Below, one piece after another: positions 34,236 to 43,552 of a DNA stretch of 64,000 nt (positions are counted from its first letter, which is position 1; each line of letters begins with the position of its first letter). The translations under genes were made by a program, and so were the position numbers. The notes beneath the pieces are model-generated. The model worked only from the letters and a program-made list of their open reading frames with translations, made no database searches and was not told the DNA's origin. Source of the DNA: Paenibacillus sp. G2S3 (GTDB taxonomy: Bacteria; Bacillota; Bacilli; Paenibacillales; Paenibacillaceae); contig NZ_CP126095.1 in the NCBI RefSeq assembly GCF_030123105.1, positions 4,712,001 through 4,776,000 on the forward strand, read 5' to 3'.

Positions 34236-37169
34236 TTAATCTGCAGGTATAGATATATTGACCGCTAATCCCTTTTTATCTGGCGATCGGAATACTATTG
34301 ACCCATCCATACTTCGAACCCTTTCCTTCATCCCATAAATCCCCATACTTGTAAGTGAATCCTCACCAAATAAATTCATTCCGATTCCGTTATCTTTATA
34401 ATCCAAATGAATATGATTGTCTTCACTAGCTAAGGTGATGTGGACTTCTGTCGCAAAAGAGTGCTTTGCTGCATTAGCTAAAAGCTCTTGCACAATACGG
34501 TACAGACCTATAAGCACTTCATCATCTAACTTATGCGTGAATCCTTCAGACTCGAAATAAATCTGATAGTTGGTACGTAGCTGCGTAAATTCAAACAACG
34601 TCTCCAGCGAGGAGATAAGACCTTCATTGATTAATGCAGGAGGTCGGAGCTCGTTACAAATAATCCGCAGTTGATAAATAACATCAAGTAAACCTTCTGA
34701 GATCTGTTCTAGTTGTTCTCTAAGTTCCCCATTAATGGACCTTTCACCTAAGAGAAAATCCAGCTTACGATACCAGATAATCTGTTCTTGAAGCGCTGAG
34801 TCGTGTAAGTCCTGAGCAAGTCTTTTTCGCTCATTCTCGGATAAATTAAACATAAATCGGAGAAGCCATGTAGGCGCCACCTGCATAGAAGCCGCTAGCT
34901 CAAGATCCTTCGTTAAATCTTCGATAAGCAAAAAGTGATCAAAGAGAACACTGACATACCGGGTAATCGTCTCCAGCCACACTCGAATAGAGCCGATTTC
35001 TAGTAAAAGCGTCTTCTCGTTAATCGACAGCAAGTAGCTTTTTCCTCTGGACTCCCCGATCTTGAGTGAATACCCTTGCTCCGTCTCGATAATTTCACAT
35101 AATTTATCATGGTTAGATTCAACTGCGATAAATTTCATATTTGTTATCTGCAGAGTTTCTCTGACTTCTCTAAGTAACCGCTGTTCCATATGACTAATCT
35201 TCATCACACCAAAAAGATCTTGGGAGAACTGATCGAGACTCGTTTGCAGGCGAAAATACCGTTCCTCACTCTCTCGAATAATCTGCTCTGTATGTTGTCT
35301 ATCCTCATCTGCTTTTTTTCGATCACTAATATCCCTAAATATAGAGATACATGCGACTTTTCCTTTGTACAAAATGGAGCTAGCTGTTACTTCTACATCG
35401 ATAATCGTCCCATCTGAACGTACGACCTTTTGTTCAATAGGAACTAAGATCTTATAGGGTTCTTTATAGATCTCACGCATGCGTTCTTTCGCCAGCAGCA
35501 GATACTCCGGATGCGCCCAATTGAAAATATTTTTACCGATCAATTGACTCTCATCGCTAACTCCAAATAATCCAAGACAAGAGAAATTTACATAAACAAA
35601 CTTATAATCGCTATGCAGAACGACCGCTTCAGGCGACATCTTGATCAGCTGCTGATTGAATTCCTCGCTTTCCCTTAATTCTTGTTCCATTTGGACTCTC
35701 TTGGTAATGTCTCTTGCTACAATTACGATACTTATTACTTCTCCATCCTCACCTAGAACGGGAGTAGCAAGACATTCTAAATTTAATATATAACCTTTTG
35801 TGTGAATAAAACGATTGTAAAACATCTTACTTGCTTTTGTCCGAAAAATATTTGTTATTTGTTCACGCAAGCTTTCTTGCTCATCTGGATCGATATACTC
35901 TAAGATGGTAGTGTCCTTGATTAAACCTACAGGAATACCCATTAGGGTCTCACAGGAGGGGGAGGCTACAATGAAATTTCCTTTCTGATCCAGAACCCCC
36001 ATCATATCCTTCATGTTATTAATAATTAGTCTGTACTCTGCTTCTCGCTGTGCCAGCTTTTGTTCTACTTCTACTGTTGATGTTATATCTTTAGCGACAA
36101 CAAAAGCACCCACAATACGACTATTCACATAAATTGGGATGTTTTTCATAGTCCAGTGGCTCACTGATCCATCCTTACGCGAAGAGGCCACAACATAATG
36201 CTGAGCAGATCCCCGTACTGTTCTTCCGAAATAATCCGACATCCTCGTTATATTTTCTACTCCAAATAGATTCGTGATGGACAAGTTCTCTCCGACCATA
36301 CTTAAAGCTTCTCCAGTAATTTGCTGTGCCGCAGAATTGATTGCCAAAATATTACCTTGCAGATTCACCTCACATACGACGTCTGAGTTATAGTCAAATA
36401 AGGATTTATAGCGTTGTTCACTTTTGAGTAAAGCCTCCTTCATTAACTTTCTTTCAGTAATATCTGCCAAGATCCCATCAAGCCGAACTACCGCTTGGGA
36501 TTCATCTAGACTGGGTATGATTCTGACCTGTAGCCATCGAGGCTCACCACTTGCGTGGATAATTCGATATTCACTAAGTTGTGGAATCCCTTGACCAACT
36601 GATGATATGATCTCTTGAATCAAGGGATTTTCTTCCTTATAAGCAATACGAAGCCAAAAATCATCCTCTTTCGCCTGCTCAACGGAATAACCGGTGATAT
36701 TGAAAATGGCATCCGATATAAATAACACTTTCTTAGATACGTAATCGTAAGACCAAACCGCCACATCTAGATTAGAGAACATCTGTTGATACAAAGAAAA
36801 TGTGCTTTCTAATTGAATTTGTGCCGTTTTTTGTTCAGTAATGTCCAGCATAATTCCATCTATTCGGCAGACCTTGTTCTCCTTATTTAGGATAGGCGTG
36901 CCGATATTTTGAACCCACTTCAGTCCTGCAGTAGGTAATTGCATCCGATACTCAAGATTACTGATATGACCAGCATTTAATCTTTCCATGTAGGCATCAT
37001 ATCGATCACGATCCACTACATTCACAAGTTCCCGTAAAAAACTAGGGCTGTGCGGTTTAGTCTTACTTGTGCAACCAGCCCATTCCTCTAAAATTCTCGA
37101 CATCGTCAGCAGATTTTCTTCCATATCCATAGACCATGTAATCACATTCTCGTCACCGAGTGAATGCAT
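34236..37169 (-). CDS. Soluble multi-PAS sensor histidine kinase (ComP/NarX-like catalytic core)
   Basis: A 977-residue kinase. GGAGGTGAT lies six bases before the ATG. No transmembrane segment is seen. Five PAS-like units follow one another to about residue 620, each ending in DITE/DITK/DISD-RK and some with a PAC tail; a GAF-like region lies at about 640-770. The kinase core has the HisKA_3 motif LAQDLHDSALQ, with the phosphorylatable His at about residue 789, then LRPPALINEGL and an HATPase domain with ELLANAAKHS, DNGIGM and GIYGMKERV. This core is close to ComP/DegS/NarX. The tandem PAS units suggest sensing of redox state, oxygen or a small ligand inside the cell rather than a peptide pheromone. 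It is followed by its ComA-like partner. A terminator lies immediately before its ribosome site. Confidence 0.88.
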   Translation of the reverse strand: MHSLGDENVITWSMDMEENLLTMSRILEEWAGCTSKTKPHSPSFLRELVNVVDRDRYDAYMERLNAGHISNLEYRMQLPTAGLKWVQNIGTPILNKENKVCRIDGIMLDITEQKTAQIQLESTFSLYQQMFSNLDVAVWSYDYVSKKVLFISDAIFNITGYSVEQAKEDDFWLRIAYKEENPLIQEIISSVGQGIPQLSEYRIIHASGEPRWLQVRIIPSLDESQAVVRLDGILADITERKLMKEALLKSEQRYKSLFDYNSDVVCEVNLQGNILAINSAAQQITGEALSMVGENLSITNLFGVENITRMSDYFGRTVRGSAQHYVVASSRKDGSVSHWTMKNIPIYVNSRIVGAFVVAKDITSTVEVEQKLAQREAEYRLIINNMKDMMGVLDQKGNFIVASPSCETLMGIPVGLIKDTTILEYIDPDEQESLREQITNIFRTKASKMFYNRFIHTKGYILNLECLATPVLGEDGEVISIVIVARDITKRVQMEQELRESEEFNQQLIKMSPEAVVLHSDYKFVYVNFSCLGLFGVSDESQLIGKNIFNWAHPEYLLLAKERMREIYKEPYKILVPIEQKVVRSDGTIIDVEVTASSILYKGKVACISIFRDISDRKKADEDRQHTEQIIRESEERYFRLQTSLDQFSQDLFGVMKISHMEQRLLREVRETLQITNMKFIAVESNHDKLCEIIETEQGYSLKIGESRGKSYLLSINEKTLLLEIGSIRVWLETITRYVSVLFDHFLLIEDLTKDLELAASMQVAPTWLLRFMFNLSENERKRLAQDLHDSALQEQIIWYRKLDFLLGERSINGELREQLEQISEGLLDVIYQLRIICNELRPPALINEGLISSLETLFEFTQLRTNYQIYFESEGFTHKLDDEVLIGLYRIVQELLANAAKHSFATEVHITLASEDNHIHLDYKDNGIGMNLFGEDSLTSMGIYGMKERVRSMDGSIVFRSPDKKGLAVNISIPAD

Positions 37170-37188
37170 ATTGAGATCACCTCCACAT

Positions 37189-37220
37189 AAAAAGCCCCCC
37201 CTTTTCGGGGCGGCTTTTTG
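37189..37220 (-). terminator. Terminator between sigF and the multi-PAS kinase gene
   Basis: On the minus strand AAAAAGCCGCCCC pairs with GGGGGGCTTTTT. It ends only about five bases before the kinase ribosome site, so no promoter fits between the two. Confidence 0.85.
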
Positions 37221-37266
37221 TTCTAATTCGTTATTTTACAAGCGTCATTACATGAATAACTTTATC

Positions 37267-38022
37267 CTACTGAGCAATCTGCTCACGGATATTCTGCAAT
37301 ATTTTCTTCTCCAGCCGGGATACCTGCACTTGAGAGATCCCTAGACGGCTGGCGACCTCCGACTGCGTTTGATCACGATAGTAGCGAAGATAGACAATCA
37401 GACGTTCACGTTCACTGAGGCCTCCGATAGCTTCATTTAATGCCAGCTTATCGAACCAACGCTCCTGTGATTCGTCAGCGATTTGATCAATCAGCGTGAT
37501 CGGATCTCCATCATTCTCAAACACCGTCTCATGGATAGAGGTCGGTGGCTTATTGGCTTCTTGAGCGAATACCACTTCTTCGGGTGTAACCCCTAGCGCT
37601 TCCGCAACTTCACCAATCGTAGGCAGACGATCAAGCGTTTTAGACATTTCGTCCTTCATCTTACGAACTTTATTAGCCATTTCCTTAAGGGAACGACTGA
37701 CCTTCAAGGTGCCATCGTCACGAAGGAAACGCTGAATCTCACCGATAATCATCGGCACCGCATAAGTGGAGAATTTGACCTCATAGCTGAGGTCAAATTT
37801 ATCAACGGACTTCAGGAGTCCAATGCAACCGATCTGGAACAAATCGTCAGGCTCATACCCGCGGTTCATAAACCGCTGCACTACCGACCAGACCAGTCGG
37901 ATATTACAGCTTACAAGCGTGTCGCGGGCAAGACTATCTCCGGCCTGACTGAGCGCGATAAGACGTTTGACCTCCGCATCGTCCAAATAGGTCGGCGGAG
38001 CTTTTTTTGACTCTGCATCCAT
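37267..38022 (-). CDS. sigF: RNA polymerase sporulation sigma factor SigF
   Basis: A 251-residue sigma-70-family factor. Region 2 reads NIRLVWSVVQRFMNRGYEPDDLFQIGCIGLLKSVDKFD; region 3 LPTIGEVAEALGVTPEEVV; region 4 LSERERLIVYLRYYRDQTQSEVASRLGISQVQVSRLE. These match SigF, the first forespore-specific sigma factor. It lies 11 bases after the anti-sigma factor gene and ends the operon. Confidence 0.97.
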   Translation of the reverse strand: MDAESKKAPPTYLDDAEVKRLIALSQAGDSLARDTLVSCNIRLVWSVVQRFMNRGYEPDDLFQIGCIGLLKSVDKFDLSYEVKFSTYAVPMIIGEIQRFLRDDGTLKVSRSLKEMANKVRKMKDEMSKTLDRLPTIGEVAEALGVTPEEVVFAQEANKPPTSIHETVFENDGDPITLIDQIADESQERWFDKLALNEAIGGLSERERLIVYLRYYRDQTQSEVASRLGISQVQVSRLEKKILQNIREQIAQ

Positions 38023-38033
38023 GGCTCCAACCC

Positions 38034-38489
38034 CTAATTGTATAAAGCTTTTTTCGAGACGATGGTTTTCTTCATTGAGATAGAAGTACCGTGTCCCGGT
38101 TCACTAGTGACTTCAAATTCATCCATGAAATTCTCCATAATAGTAAAGCCCATGCCCGACCGCTCCAGCTCTGGCTTAGAGGTATACAGCGGCTGTTGCG
38201 CCAGCTCCAAATCCTCAATGCCCCGTCCTTGATCCTCAATGGTTAAATGTACCGTTTCGTTGTCCAGCGATGCCGAAATGGTCACAATACCTTCCGGATC
38301 ACTATCATACCCATGAATAATACAGTTGGTGACCGCTTCCGACACGACTGTCTTCAGATCATTCAGCTCGTCCATCGTAGGATCAAGCCGGGAAACGAAC
38401 GCCGCTACGACTACACGCGCGAACGATTCGTTCTCCGAGCGTGCAGCGAACTGCACGTTCATGAAGTTACCAGCCTTACTATTTGTCAT
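38034..38489 (-). CDS. spoIIAB: Anti-sigma-F factor / serine kinase SpoIIAB
   Basis: A 151-residue GHKL kinase. N box [16 protein letters not shown]1 box [12 protein letters not shown] and [16 protein letters not shown] are all present. It binds and inhibits SigF and phosphorylates SpoIIAA. GGAGG lies seven bases before the ATG, which overlaps the spoIIAA stop as ATGA, so the two are translationally coupled. Confidence 0.97.
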   Translation of the reverse strand: MTNSKAGNFMNVQFAARSENESFARVVVAAFVSRLDPTMDELNDLKTVVSEAVTNCIIHGYDSDPEGIVTISASLDNETVHLTIEDQGRGIEDLELAQQPLYTSKPELERSGMGFTIMENFMDEFEVTSEPGHGTSISMKKTIVSKKALYN

Positions 38490-38839
38490 AACGCAACCTC
38501 CAAATCCGAGAGTGCAGTACTCTCGTCGTCATATAGGGGCATGATTTTGAACAGGCCTGACATTTCCAGCAGCCGCTTCACAGGTGCCGTTGCATCACAC
38601 ACAACCATTTTTCCACCTTTACTATGAATCAGTTTATACCTTCCCAGAATCACGCCTAGGCCCGAACTGTCCATAAACTGTAGATGCTTAAGACTAAGAA
38701 CCAAATGCGACACCTGACCACGCATAATCGCTTCATCCATATCCATTCTTACAAAATCGGCTGCGTGATGATCCAGCTCCCCTGATAAACGGACAATCAA
38801 CACACCCCTGTGATGCTCCATCTCCACATGAGAATTCAT
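38486..38839 (-). CDS. spoIIAA: Anti-anti-sigma factor SpoIIAA
   Basis: A 117-residue STAS-domain protein. GAGGAGAG lies eight bases before the ATG; the longer frame is not needed. The phosphorylated Ser is Ser58 in [16 protein letters not shown]. When dephosphorylated it frees SigF from SpoIIAB. A terminator separates it from dacF, so a SigH promoter is expected in the 125 bases upstream; the best I can see is a weak AGAAAAC with GGAATA 13 bases later. Confidence 0.97.
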   Translation of the reverse strand: MNSHVEMEHHRGVLIVRLSGELDHHAADFVRMDMDEAIMRGQVSHLVLSLKHLQFMDSSGLGVILGRYKLIHSKGGKMVVCDATAPVKRLLEMSGLFKIMPLYDDESTALSDLEVAL

Positions 38840-38963
38840 GCTTGCCACTCTCCTCTTCGTTGCTTTGAAAAACTGACCTTGAAAGACAGTACCTATTCCC
38901 TTCAAGGACAAGGTTTTCTACGCGGCAAATCAGGAATCCTGCCTCACGACAAAACTAGAAGAA

Positions 38964-38996
38964 AACCCCTATGAATCTACAGAGTACATGGGGTTA
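38964..38996 (-). terminator. Terminator after dacF
   Basis: On the minus strand AACCCCATG pairs with CATAGGGGTT (one bulged base), followed by TTCTTCT. It is imperfect and may allow some read-through into spoIIAA. Confidence 0.6.
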
Positions 38997-39015
38997 ATCT
39001 ACAAAAAAACTGTTT

Positions 39016-40212
39016 TTAATCTACGCCGAACATCGAGCCTGTTGTGCGCTTAAAGAGCTTCCACCAGCCTGCTTTCGGCACAGCTTCCCCTGCTTTTAAT
39101 TCATATTCCTTAATGACCTGGGTTCCTTGGTAGACCACCAGCTTGCCCACAGATTGACCTTCAGCCACTGGAGCCTTCACGCTTTCCGGCAATACTAGTT
39201 CGTGGCGAATGCCTTCTTGAGTCACACCTTTTTTCAAAAGAACACTATACGTCTCTTTCGCCGTTATCGGTAGCTCGGATTTGACGCCCTTTTCAATCTT
39301 TAGGGTGCCGATGGCATCCCCTTCTTTGTGGATCGTGTGTACTTTATATTGCGAGAACAAGTAATCGAACATGCCTGACACTTCACTGTTGCGTGTCTTT
39401 GTGTTCGGCTCACCTAGCACTACAGCGACTGCACGTAGGCCATCTCTTGCTGCTGTAGCGGACAGACAGAATTTTGCCTCAGCAGTATAACCTGTCTTCA
39501 AACCATCAGCACCAGTGTAGAAACGAACCAGCTTGTTCGTATTCACCAACCAGAACGGCTTGGTTGAATCCTTACGGAGGTAATCCTGATAGGAACCAGT
39601 ATATTTGATAATTTGATCATGCTTCAAAAGCTCACGACTGATGACCGCAATATCGTAAGCTGAGGAATAGTGATTAGCGGCTGGAAGACCGTTGCAGTTG
39701 GCAAAATGGGTATCTTTTAGACCCAGCTCCTCTGCACGTTTATTCATCAGATCGACAAAAGCACTCTCTGAACCAGCTATTTTCTCCGCCATCGCCACAG
39801 AAGCATCATTACCAGAAGCCATAGCGATACCTTTGAGCATATCGTCTACCGACATTTCTTCACCAGGCTCCAGAAAAATCTGCGATCCGCCCATAGAAGC
39901 CGCATATTCACTTGTTCGCACCTTATCAGTCAGTTGGAGCCTTCCTTCATCCAGCGCTTCCACCGTTAGTAACATCGTCATAATCTTTGTAATACTTGCG
40001 GGAGGCAGCTTATCATGGCTGTTCTTCTCATAAATAACAGTGCCGGTACCAGCGTCCATCAAAATCGCAGAACGCGCTCCCGGTGCGAGGTCTACAGCGG
40101 CAGCATTACTGCCAGAGTTCTTGGTTTTTTCTTCTGCATAAGCGCCTGACATAGGTCCTAGAACCGACACAGCGATACAGAGCACAAGCACAGCAAAACG
40201 CATTTTTCTCAC
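39016..40212 (-). CDS. dacF: D-alanyl-D-alanine carboxypeptidase DacF
   Basis: A 398-residue secreted penicillin-binding protein. It starts with a GTG seven bases after GGAGGGG. Signal peptide (residues 1-26, cleavage near AYAEE). Catalytic motifs: SITK (Ser73, Lys76), SGN (133-135) and KTG (239-241). A PBP5-type C-terminal domain follows (from about 290). It trims the terminal D-Ala of peptidoglycan side chains. Its position before spoIIAA-spoIIAB-sigF is as in Bacillus, where it is forespore-expressed. Confidence 0.93.
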   Translation of the reverse strand: MRKMRFAVLVLCIAVSVLGPMSGAYAEEKTKNSGSNAAAVDLAPGARSAILMDAGTGTVIYEKNSHDKLPPASITKIMTMLLTVEALDEGRLQLTDKVRTSEYAASMGGSQIFLEPGEEMSVDDMLKGIAMASGNDASVAMAEKIAGSESAFVDLMNKRAEELGLKDTHFANCNGLPAANHYSSAYDIAVISRELLKHDQIIKYTGSYQDYLRKDSTKPFWLVNTNKLVRFYTGADGLKTGYTAEAKFCLSATAARDGLRAVAVVLGEPNTKTRNSEVSGMFDYLFSQYKVHTIHKEGDAIGTLKIEKGVKSELPITAKETYSVLLKKGVTQEGIRHELVLPESVKAPVAEGQSVGKLVVYQGTQVIKEYELKAGEAVPKAGWWKLFKRTTGSMFGVD

Positions 40213-40527
40213 AATGGTTCCCCTCCTGAACGTTAACCTTCATATCACAGGTACTGTGTTCCAGTTTCGTCAGAAAGGGTGGAAATTATTCCATTTTTAA
40301 GGAAATAACCACAATTATTTATCTCAAGAAGTAAGGATGTCATCAATAAAAAAAAGCCCAGCAGCAGTTGCAGAGCATTTTTATTATAGGGGAGATTAAA
40401 TAATATTTCAAATTTAAAGTATTCCCATTTTTTCAGTCCTCATTTTAAGACTTTTAAAGGTAAATCGTAGGCTTTCACGAATGCTATCTAAGACCTATAT
40501 TGTCTTCCCAGAGGAGTGAATATACGA

Positions 40528-41092
40528 ATGAACCCACTTGAAACTTATATTGAGACAGAAGCAAAACAGAACGATTTCTCTATTTGTGGAGGAATTGACT
40601 GGAATGTCCTTTACCGATTATGTGGAGCTTTACATCTTTAAGCCTTGCGGAATGGAGCAATCCGGTTATTTTACGTTAGATGCCTTACCTACTAACTGTG
40701 CACTAGGATACATAAAGGAAGAGAACGGTAGCTGGAGAACCAACATCTATTCAATCCCAGTAAACGGAGGCGCTGACGGTGGAGCTTTCGTAACCGCTCC
40801 CGACATGCAGCTATTCTGGAACGGGCTAATGAATCATGTGCTTTTGAATCCAGTACTCACTTCATTGCTACTTACTCCACACATGCATGTGGATGGCGAA
40901 GGATATTATGGTTATGGTGTATGGATCACTCTCCGAGAAGGAAAAGTGTTCAAATTCCACATTGTGGGCTACGATCCTGGGGTTTCCTTCCGATCGGCTA
41001 TCTATCCAGCCAGTGGTGAGACTGTAGTGGTAATATGTAATGCAGGCAACGGGGCTTCTCAGATTTTCAATCTTATCGATAAACATTTGTAG
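40528..41092 (+). pseudogene. Beta-lactamase-family serine hydrolase with internal deletion
   Basis: The ATG at 40528, behind GAGGAG, encodes MNPLETYIETEAKQNDFS, a typical start for these hydrolases, and then goes out of frame at about 40575. From there a second frame encodes the C-terminal part (FVEELTGMSFTDYVELYIF, CGMEQSGYF, VNGGADGGAFVTAPDM, FHIVGYDPGVSF). The roughly 150-200 residues between, including the catalytic SxxK and YxN motifs, are missing. It is therefore a deletion remnant. The spacer on its left, 40213-40527, holds a CACAG/CTGTG palindrome at 40246-40258 and no visible gene. Confidence 0.75.
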
Positions 41093-41104
41093 ATGCTCCG
41101 CCAA

Positions 41105-41146
41105 AAACGCAAAACAGCGAGCCTCCTATTACGGGAGGCTCGCTGT
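41105..41146 (-). terminator. Terminator of the nucleoside operon
   Basis: On the minus strand ACAGCGAGCCTCC pairs with GGAGGCTCGCTGT, followed by TTTGCGTTTTT. It stops the deoB-punA-pdp transcript. Confidence 0.88.
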
Positions 41147-41195
41147 CGTACGGTCTATTTCAGATCTTTGTCATGACAATATTACATTTCCTTGG

Positions 41196-42527
41196 CTAGT
41201 ACCGTGTTACCCCATCCTTCGTAACAAGCGCAAATACCAGTGGTAGCGGTGGAACCGATTCAGAAGTGATACGGTAAGCTTCTAACACCTTGCCCTCAGC
41301 TTCCTCTACTTTCTTGTCACTGGCTTCATTGATATGCAATACTGCAAGAGTATCGCCGATCTCTACAGCATCTCCAACCTTTTTAGAGAGTTGAATCCCC
41401 ACAGCCAAATCTATCACAGATTCCTTAGTTTCACGTCCTGCACCAAGCAGCATAGCAGCTATGCCGATTTCTTCTGCTTGAATACCCTCGATGAACCCCT
41501 TAGTTTTCGCTTTCACTTCAATGAATCGTTTAGCAGCAGGGAGTTTCTCCGGATCATCGATTTGTGACACGTCTCCGCCTTGCGCACTCACGATCTGTTT
41601 GAACTTCTCCAGCGCAGTGCCATCTTCAATATGTGTCATAAGAATCGAGCGGGCCTCTGCTTCATCCTTGGCTTTGCCACCAAGAACAAGCATCTGGCTG
41701 CCCAGAATAAGACAGACCTCCTGCAGATCCTTCGGACCGTGACCCTTTAAGGTCTCGATTCCTTCCTTGATTTCGAGCGCATTGCCAATTCCATATCCGA
41801 GTGGCTGATCCATGTCACTGATGATAGCGACTGTATTGCGACCCAGATGTGTGCCGATGTCAACCATGGCTTGAGCAAGCGCAATAGAATCATCAAGCGT
41901 CTTCATAAAAGCACCACTGCCGGTTTTGACATCCAGCACAATGGCGTCTGCACCTGCTGCAATCTTCTTGCTCATCACTGAGCTTGCAATGAGAGGAATG
42001 GATTCAACAGTTGCCGTTACATCCCGAAGGGCATACAGCTTTTTGTCAGCAGGTGTAATATTGCCCGACTGGCCGATCACGGCAGCTCCAATCTCCCCTA
42101 CTTGATCAAAGAAACGTTCGCGATCCATCTCGACAGAGAAGCCAGAGATCGATTCCAGCTTATCGAGTGTGCCGCCAGTATGCCCAAGACCGCGGCCGGA
42201 CATCTTCGCTACTGGTACTCCTGCAGATGCTACCAATGGTGCAAGTACAACAGTTGTTTTATCGCCAACACCGCCTGTTGAGTGTTTATCAACCTTAATC
42301 CCAGCGATTGGGCTAAGATCTACTTGGTCACCGGACATCGCCATTTCCATCGTTAGATCGCCGGTCTCCCTTGCGTTCATGCCTTGAAAATAAACTGCCA
42401 TGGCCCAAGCAGAAAGTTGATAATCAGGAACTTCACCTTTACTATAGCCTTGAATTAGAAAGGATATTTCCTCACGACTCAGCTCTCCACCGTCTCTTTT
42501 TTTCTGAATAATGTCGACAGCTCTCAT
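41196..42527 (-). CDS. pdp: Pyrimidine-nucleoside phosphorylase
   Basis: A 443-residue enzyme. The glycosyltransferase-3 features are clear: [39 protein letters not shown] (phosphate-binding region), [18 protein letters not shown] and the C-terminal PYNP domain ([13 protein letters not shown]). It splits uridine, thymidine or deoxyuridine with phosphate. Its ribosome site (AGGTG) lies inside the end of the preceding 36-codon ORF, which stops 2 bases before this ATG, so translation is probably coupled. Last gene of the deoB-punA operon. Confidence 0.95.
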   Translation of the reverse strand: MRAVDIIQKKRDGGELSREEISFLIQGYSKGEVPDYQLSAWAMAVYFQGMNARETGDLTMEMAMSGDQVDLSPIAGIKVDKHSTGGVGDKTTVVLAPLVASAGVPVAKMSGRGLGHTGGTLDKLESISGFSVEMDRERFFDQVGEIGAAVIGQSGNITPADKKLYALRDVTATVESIPLIASSVMSKKIAAGADAIVLDVKTGSGAFMKTLDDSIALAQAMVDIGTHLGRNTVAIISDMDQPLGYGIGNALEIKEGIETLKGHGPKDLQEVCLILGSQMLVLGGKAKDEAEARSILMTHIEDGTALEKFKQIVSAQGGDVSQIDDPEKLPAAKRFIEVKAKTKGFIEGIQAEEIGIAAMLLGAGRETKESVIDLAVGIQLSKKVGDAVEIGDTLAVLHINEASDKKVEEAEGKVLEAYRITSESVPPLPLVFALVTKDGVTRY

Positions 42528-42529
42528 TT

Positions 42530-42640
42530 TTACACCTGCATTTCACGGACATTTGCGCGAGCAAATCCGGTATATTTTGGTTTAGTTAAATTAACTATCT
42601 GTTCATGCGTCAGTGGCTTAAATTTAATCACTTGTGTCAT
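42530..42640 (-). CDS. 36-residue small ORF between punA and pdp
   Basis: An ATG six bases after a strong GGGAGGTC opens a 36-codon frame starting [18 protein letters not shown] and ending [10 protein letters not shown]. It stops 2 bases before pdp and contains the pdp ribosome site. It is basic, has no membrane segment and matches no family I know. The good ribosome site and tight spacing argue for translation, either as a real small protein or as a leader that controls pdp translation. Confidence 0.6.
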   Translation of the reverse strand: MTQVIKFKPLTHEQIVNLTKPKYTGFARANVREMQV

Positions 42641-42681
42641 AGATATGACCTCCCAGTAATTCAAAAATGCAGTACCCGAAA

Positions 42682-43506
42682 TTACATTTTCGGAATAAAG
42701 CCTAAGACCAGTTTCAAGAAACGCTCACGCACACGTTCTGCAGTTTCCATCACCTCTTCATGATTAAGAGGTTGATCCAGGATTCCTGCAGCCATGTTAG
42801 TAATACAGGAAATGCCTAATACCTCGATGCCTGCGTGACGAGCAACAATGGTCTCCGAAACAGTAGACATGCCCACAGCATCGGCACCTAGCGTACGAAG
42901 CATTACGATTTCAGCAGGCGTTTCGTAGCAAGGTCCCAGCAGACCTGCATATACGCCTTCTTTGAACTCGAAATTCTGCTGAGCTGCTGTTTCCTTCGCT
43001 ACCTGGATCAGGCGGCGACTGTAAGCGGTCGACATATCTGGGAAGCGCACACCAAGAGCAGGATCATTAGGGCCTATTAACGGGTTCCGTCCAGTCATAT
43101 TAAGATGATCTGTAAGAAGCATTAGATCGCCCGGCGCAAAATCAGTGTTCACTCCACCGGCAGCATTCGTTACTAGTAAACTGGCTATACCAAGCTCTTT
43201 CATAACCCGTACAGGGAATGCTGTTACCTCCGGTCCATAACCCTCATACATATGAAAACGGCCCTTCATCATCACAACTCGGCGTCCTTCGATCATACCG
43301 ATCAACAGTTCGCCCTCATGTCCCTCTACTGTAGACACAGGGAAGTGCGGAATCTCGTCATATGGAATGCTTACTCCATCAGTAATAAGGTCTGCCAGCA
43401 CTCCAAGGCCTGAGCCAAGGATCAATCCAATTTCCGGAGCCACCGGACATTTATCTTTTATATAAATGGCTGCTTCTTGAATTTCTTTTTGAGTTAACGT
43501 GCTCAT
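42682..43506 (-). CDS. punA: Purine-nucleoside phosphorylase
   Basis: A 274-residue trimeric-type enzyme. AAGGAGG lies seven bases before the ATG chosen; eleven more codons are open upstream. Motifs: LILGSGLGVLAD (phosphate loop), MMKGRFHMYEGY, TNAAGGVNTDF, GPCYETPAEI and MSTVSETIVARH. It releases purine bases and (deoxy)ribose-1-phosphate, which DeoB then converts. It lies 47 bases after deoB. Confidence 0.96.
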   Translation of the reverse strand: MSTLTQKEIQEAAIYIKDKCPVAPEIGLILGSGLGVLADLITDGVSIPYDEIPHFPVSTVEGHEGELLIGMIEGRRVVMMKGRFHMYEGYGPEVTAFPVRVMKELGIASLLVTNAAGGVNTDFAPGDLMLLTDHLNMTGRNPLIGPNDPALGVRFPDMSTAYSRRLIQVAKETAAQQNFEFKEGVYAGLLGPCYETPAEIVMLRTLGADAVGMSTVSETIVARHAGIEVLGISCITNMAAGILDQPLNHEEVMETAERVRERFLKLVLGFIPKM

Positions 43507-43552
43507 AGATGTTCCTCCTTCATTGATGTTGTGGAGCAACCCACAAACCTTT

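Noticed and set aside
33533..37169. Competence quorum-sensing system (comQXPA)
   Set aside because: The regulator and kinase core resemble ComA and ComP, but the kinase is soluble with PAS domains and there is no comQ, comX or srf gene.
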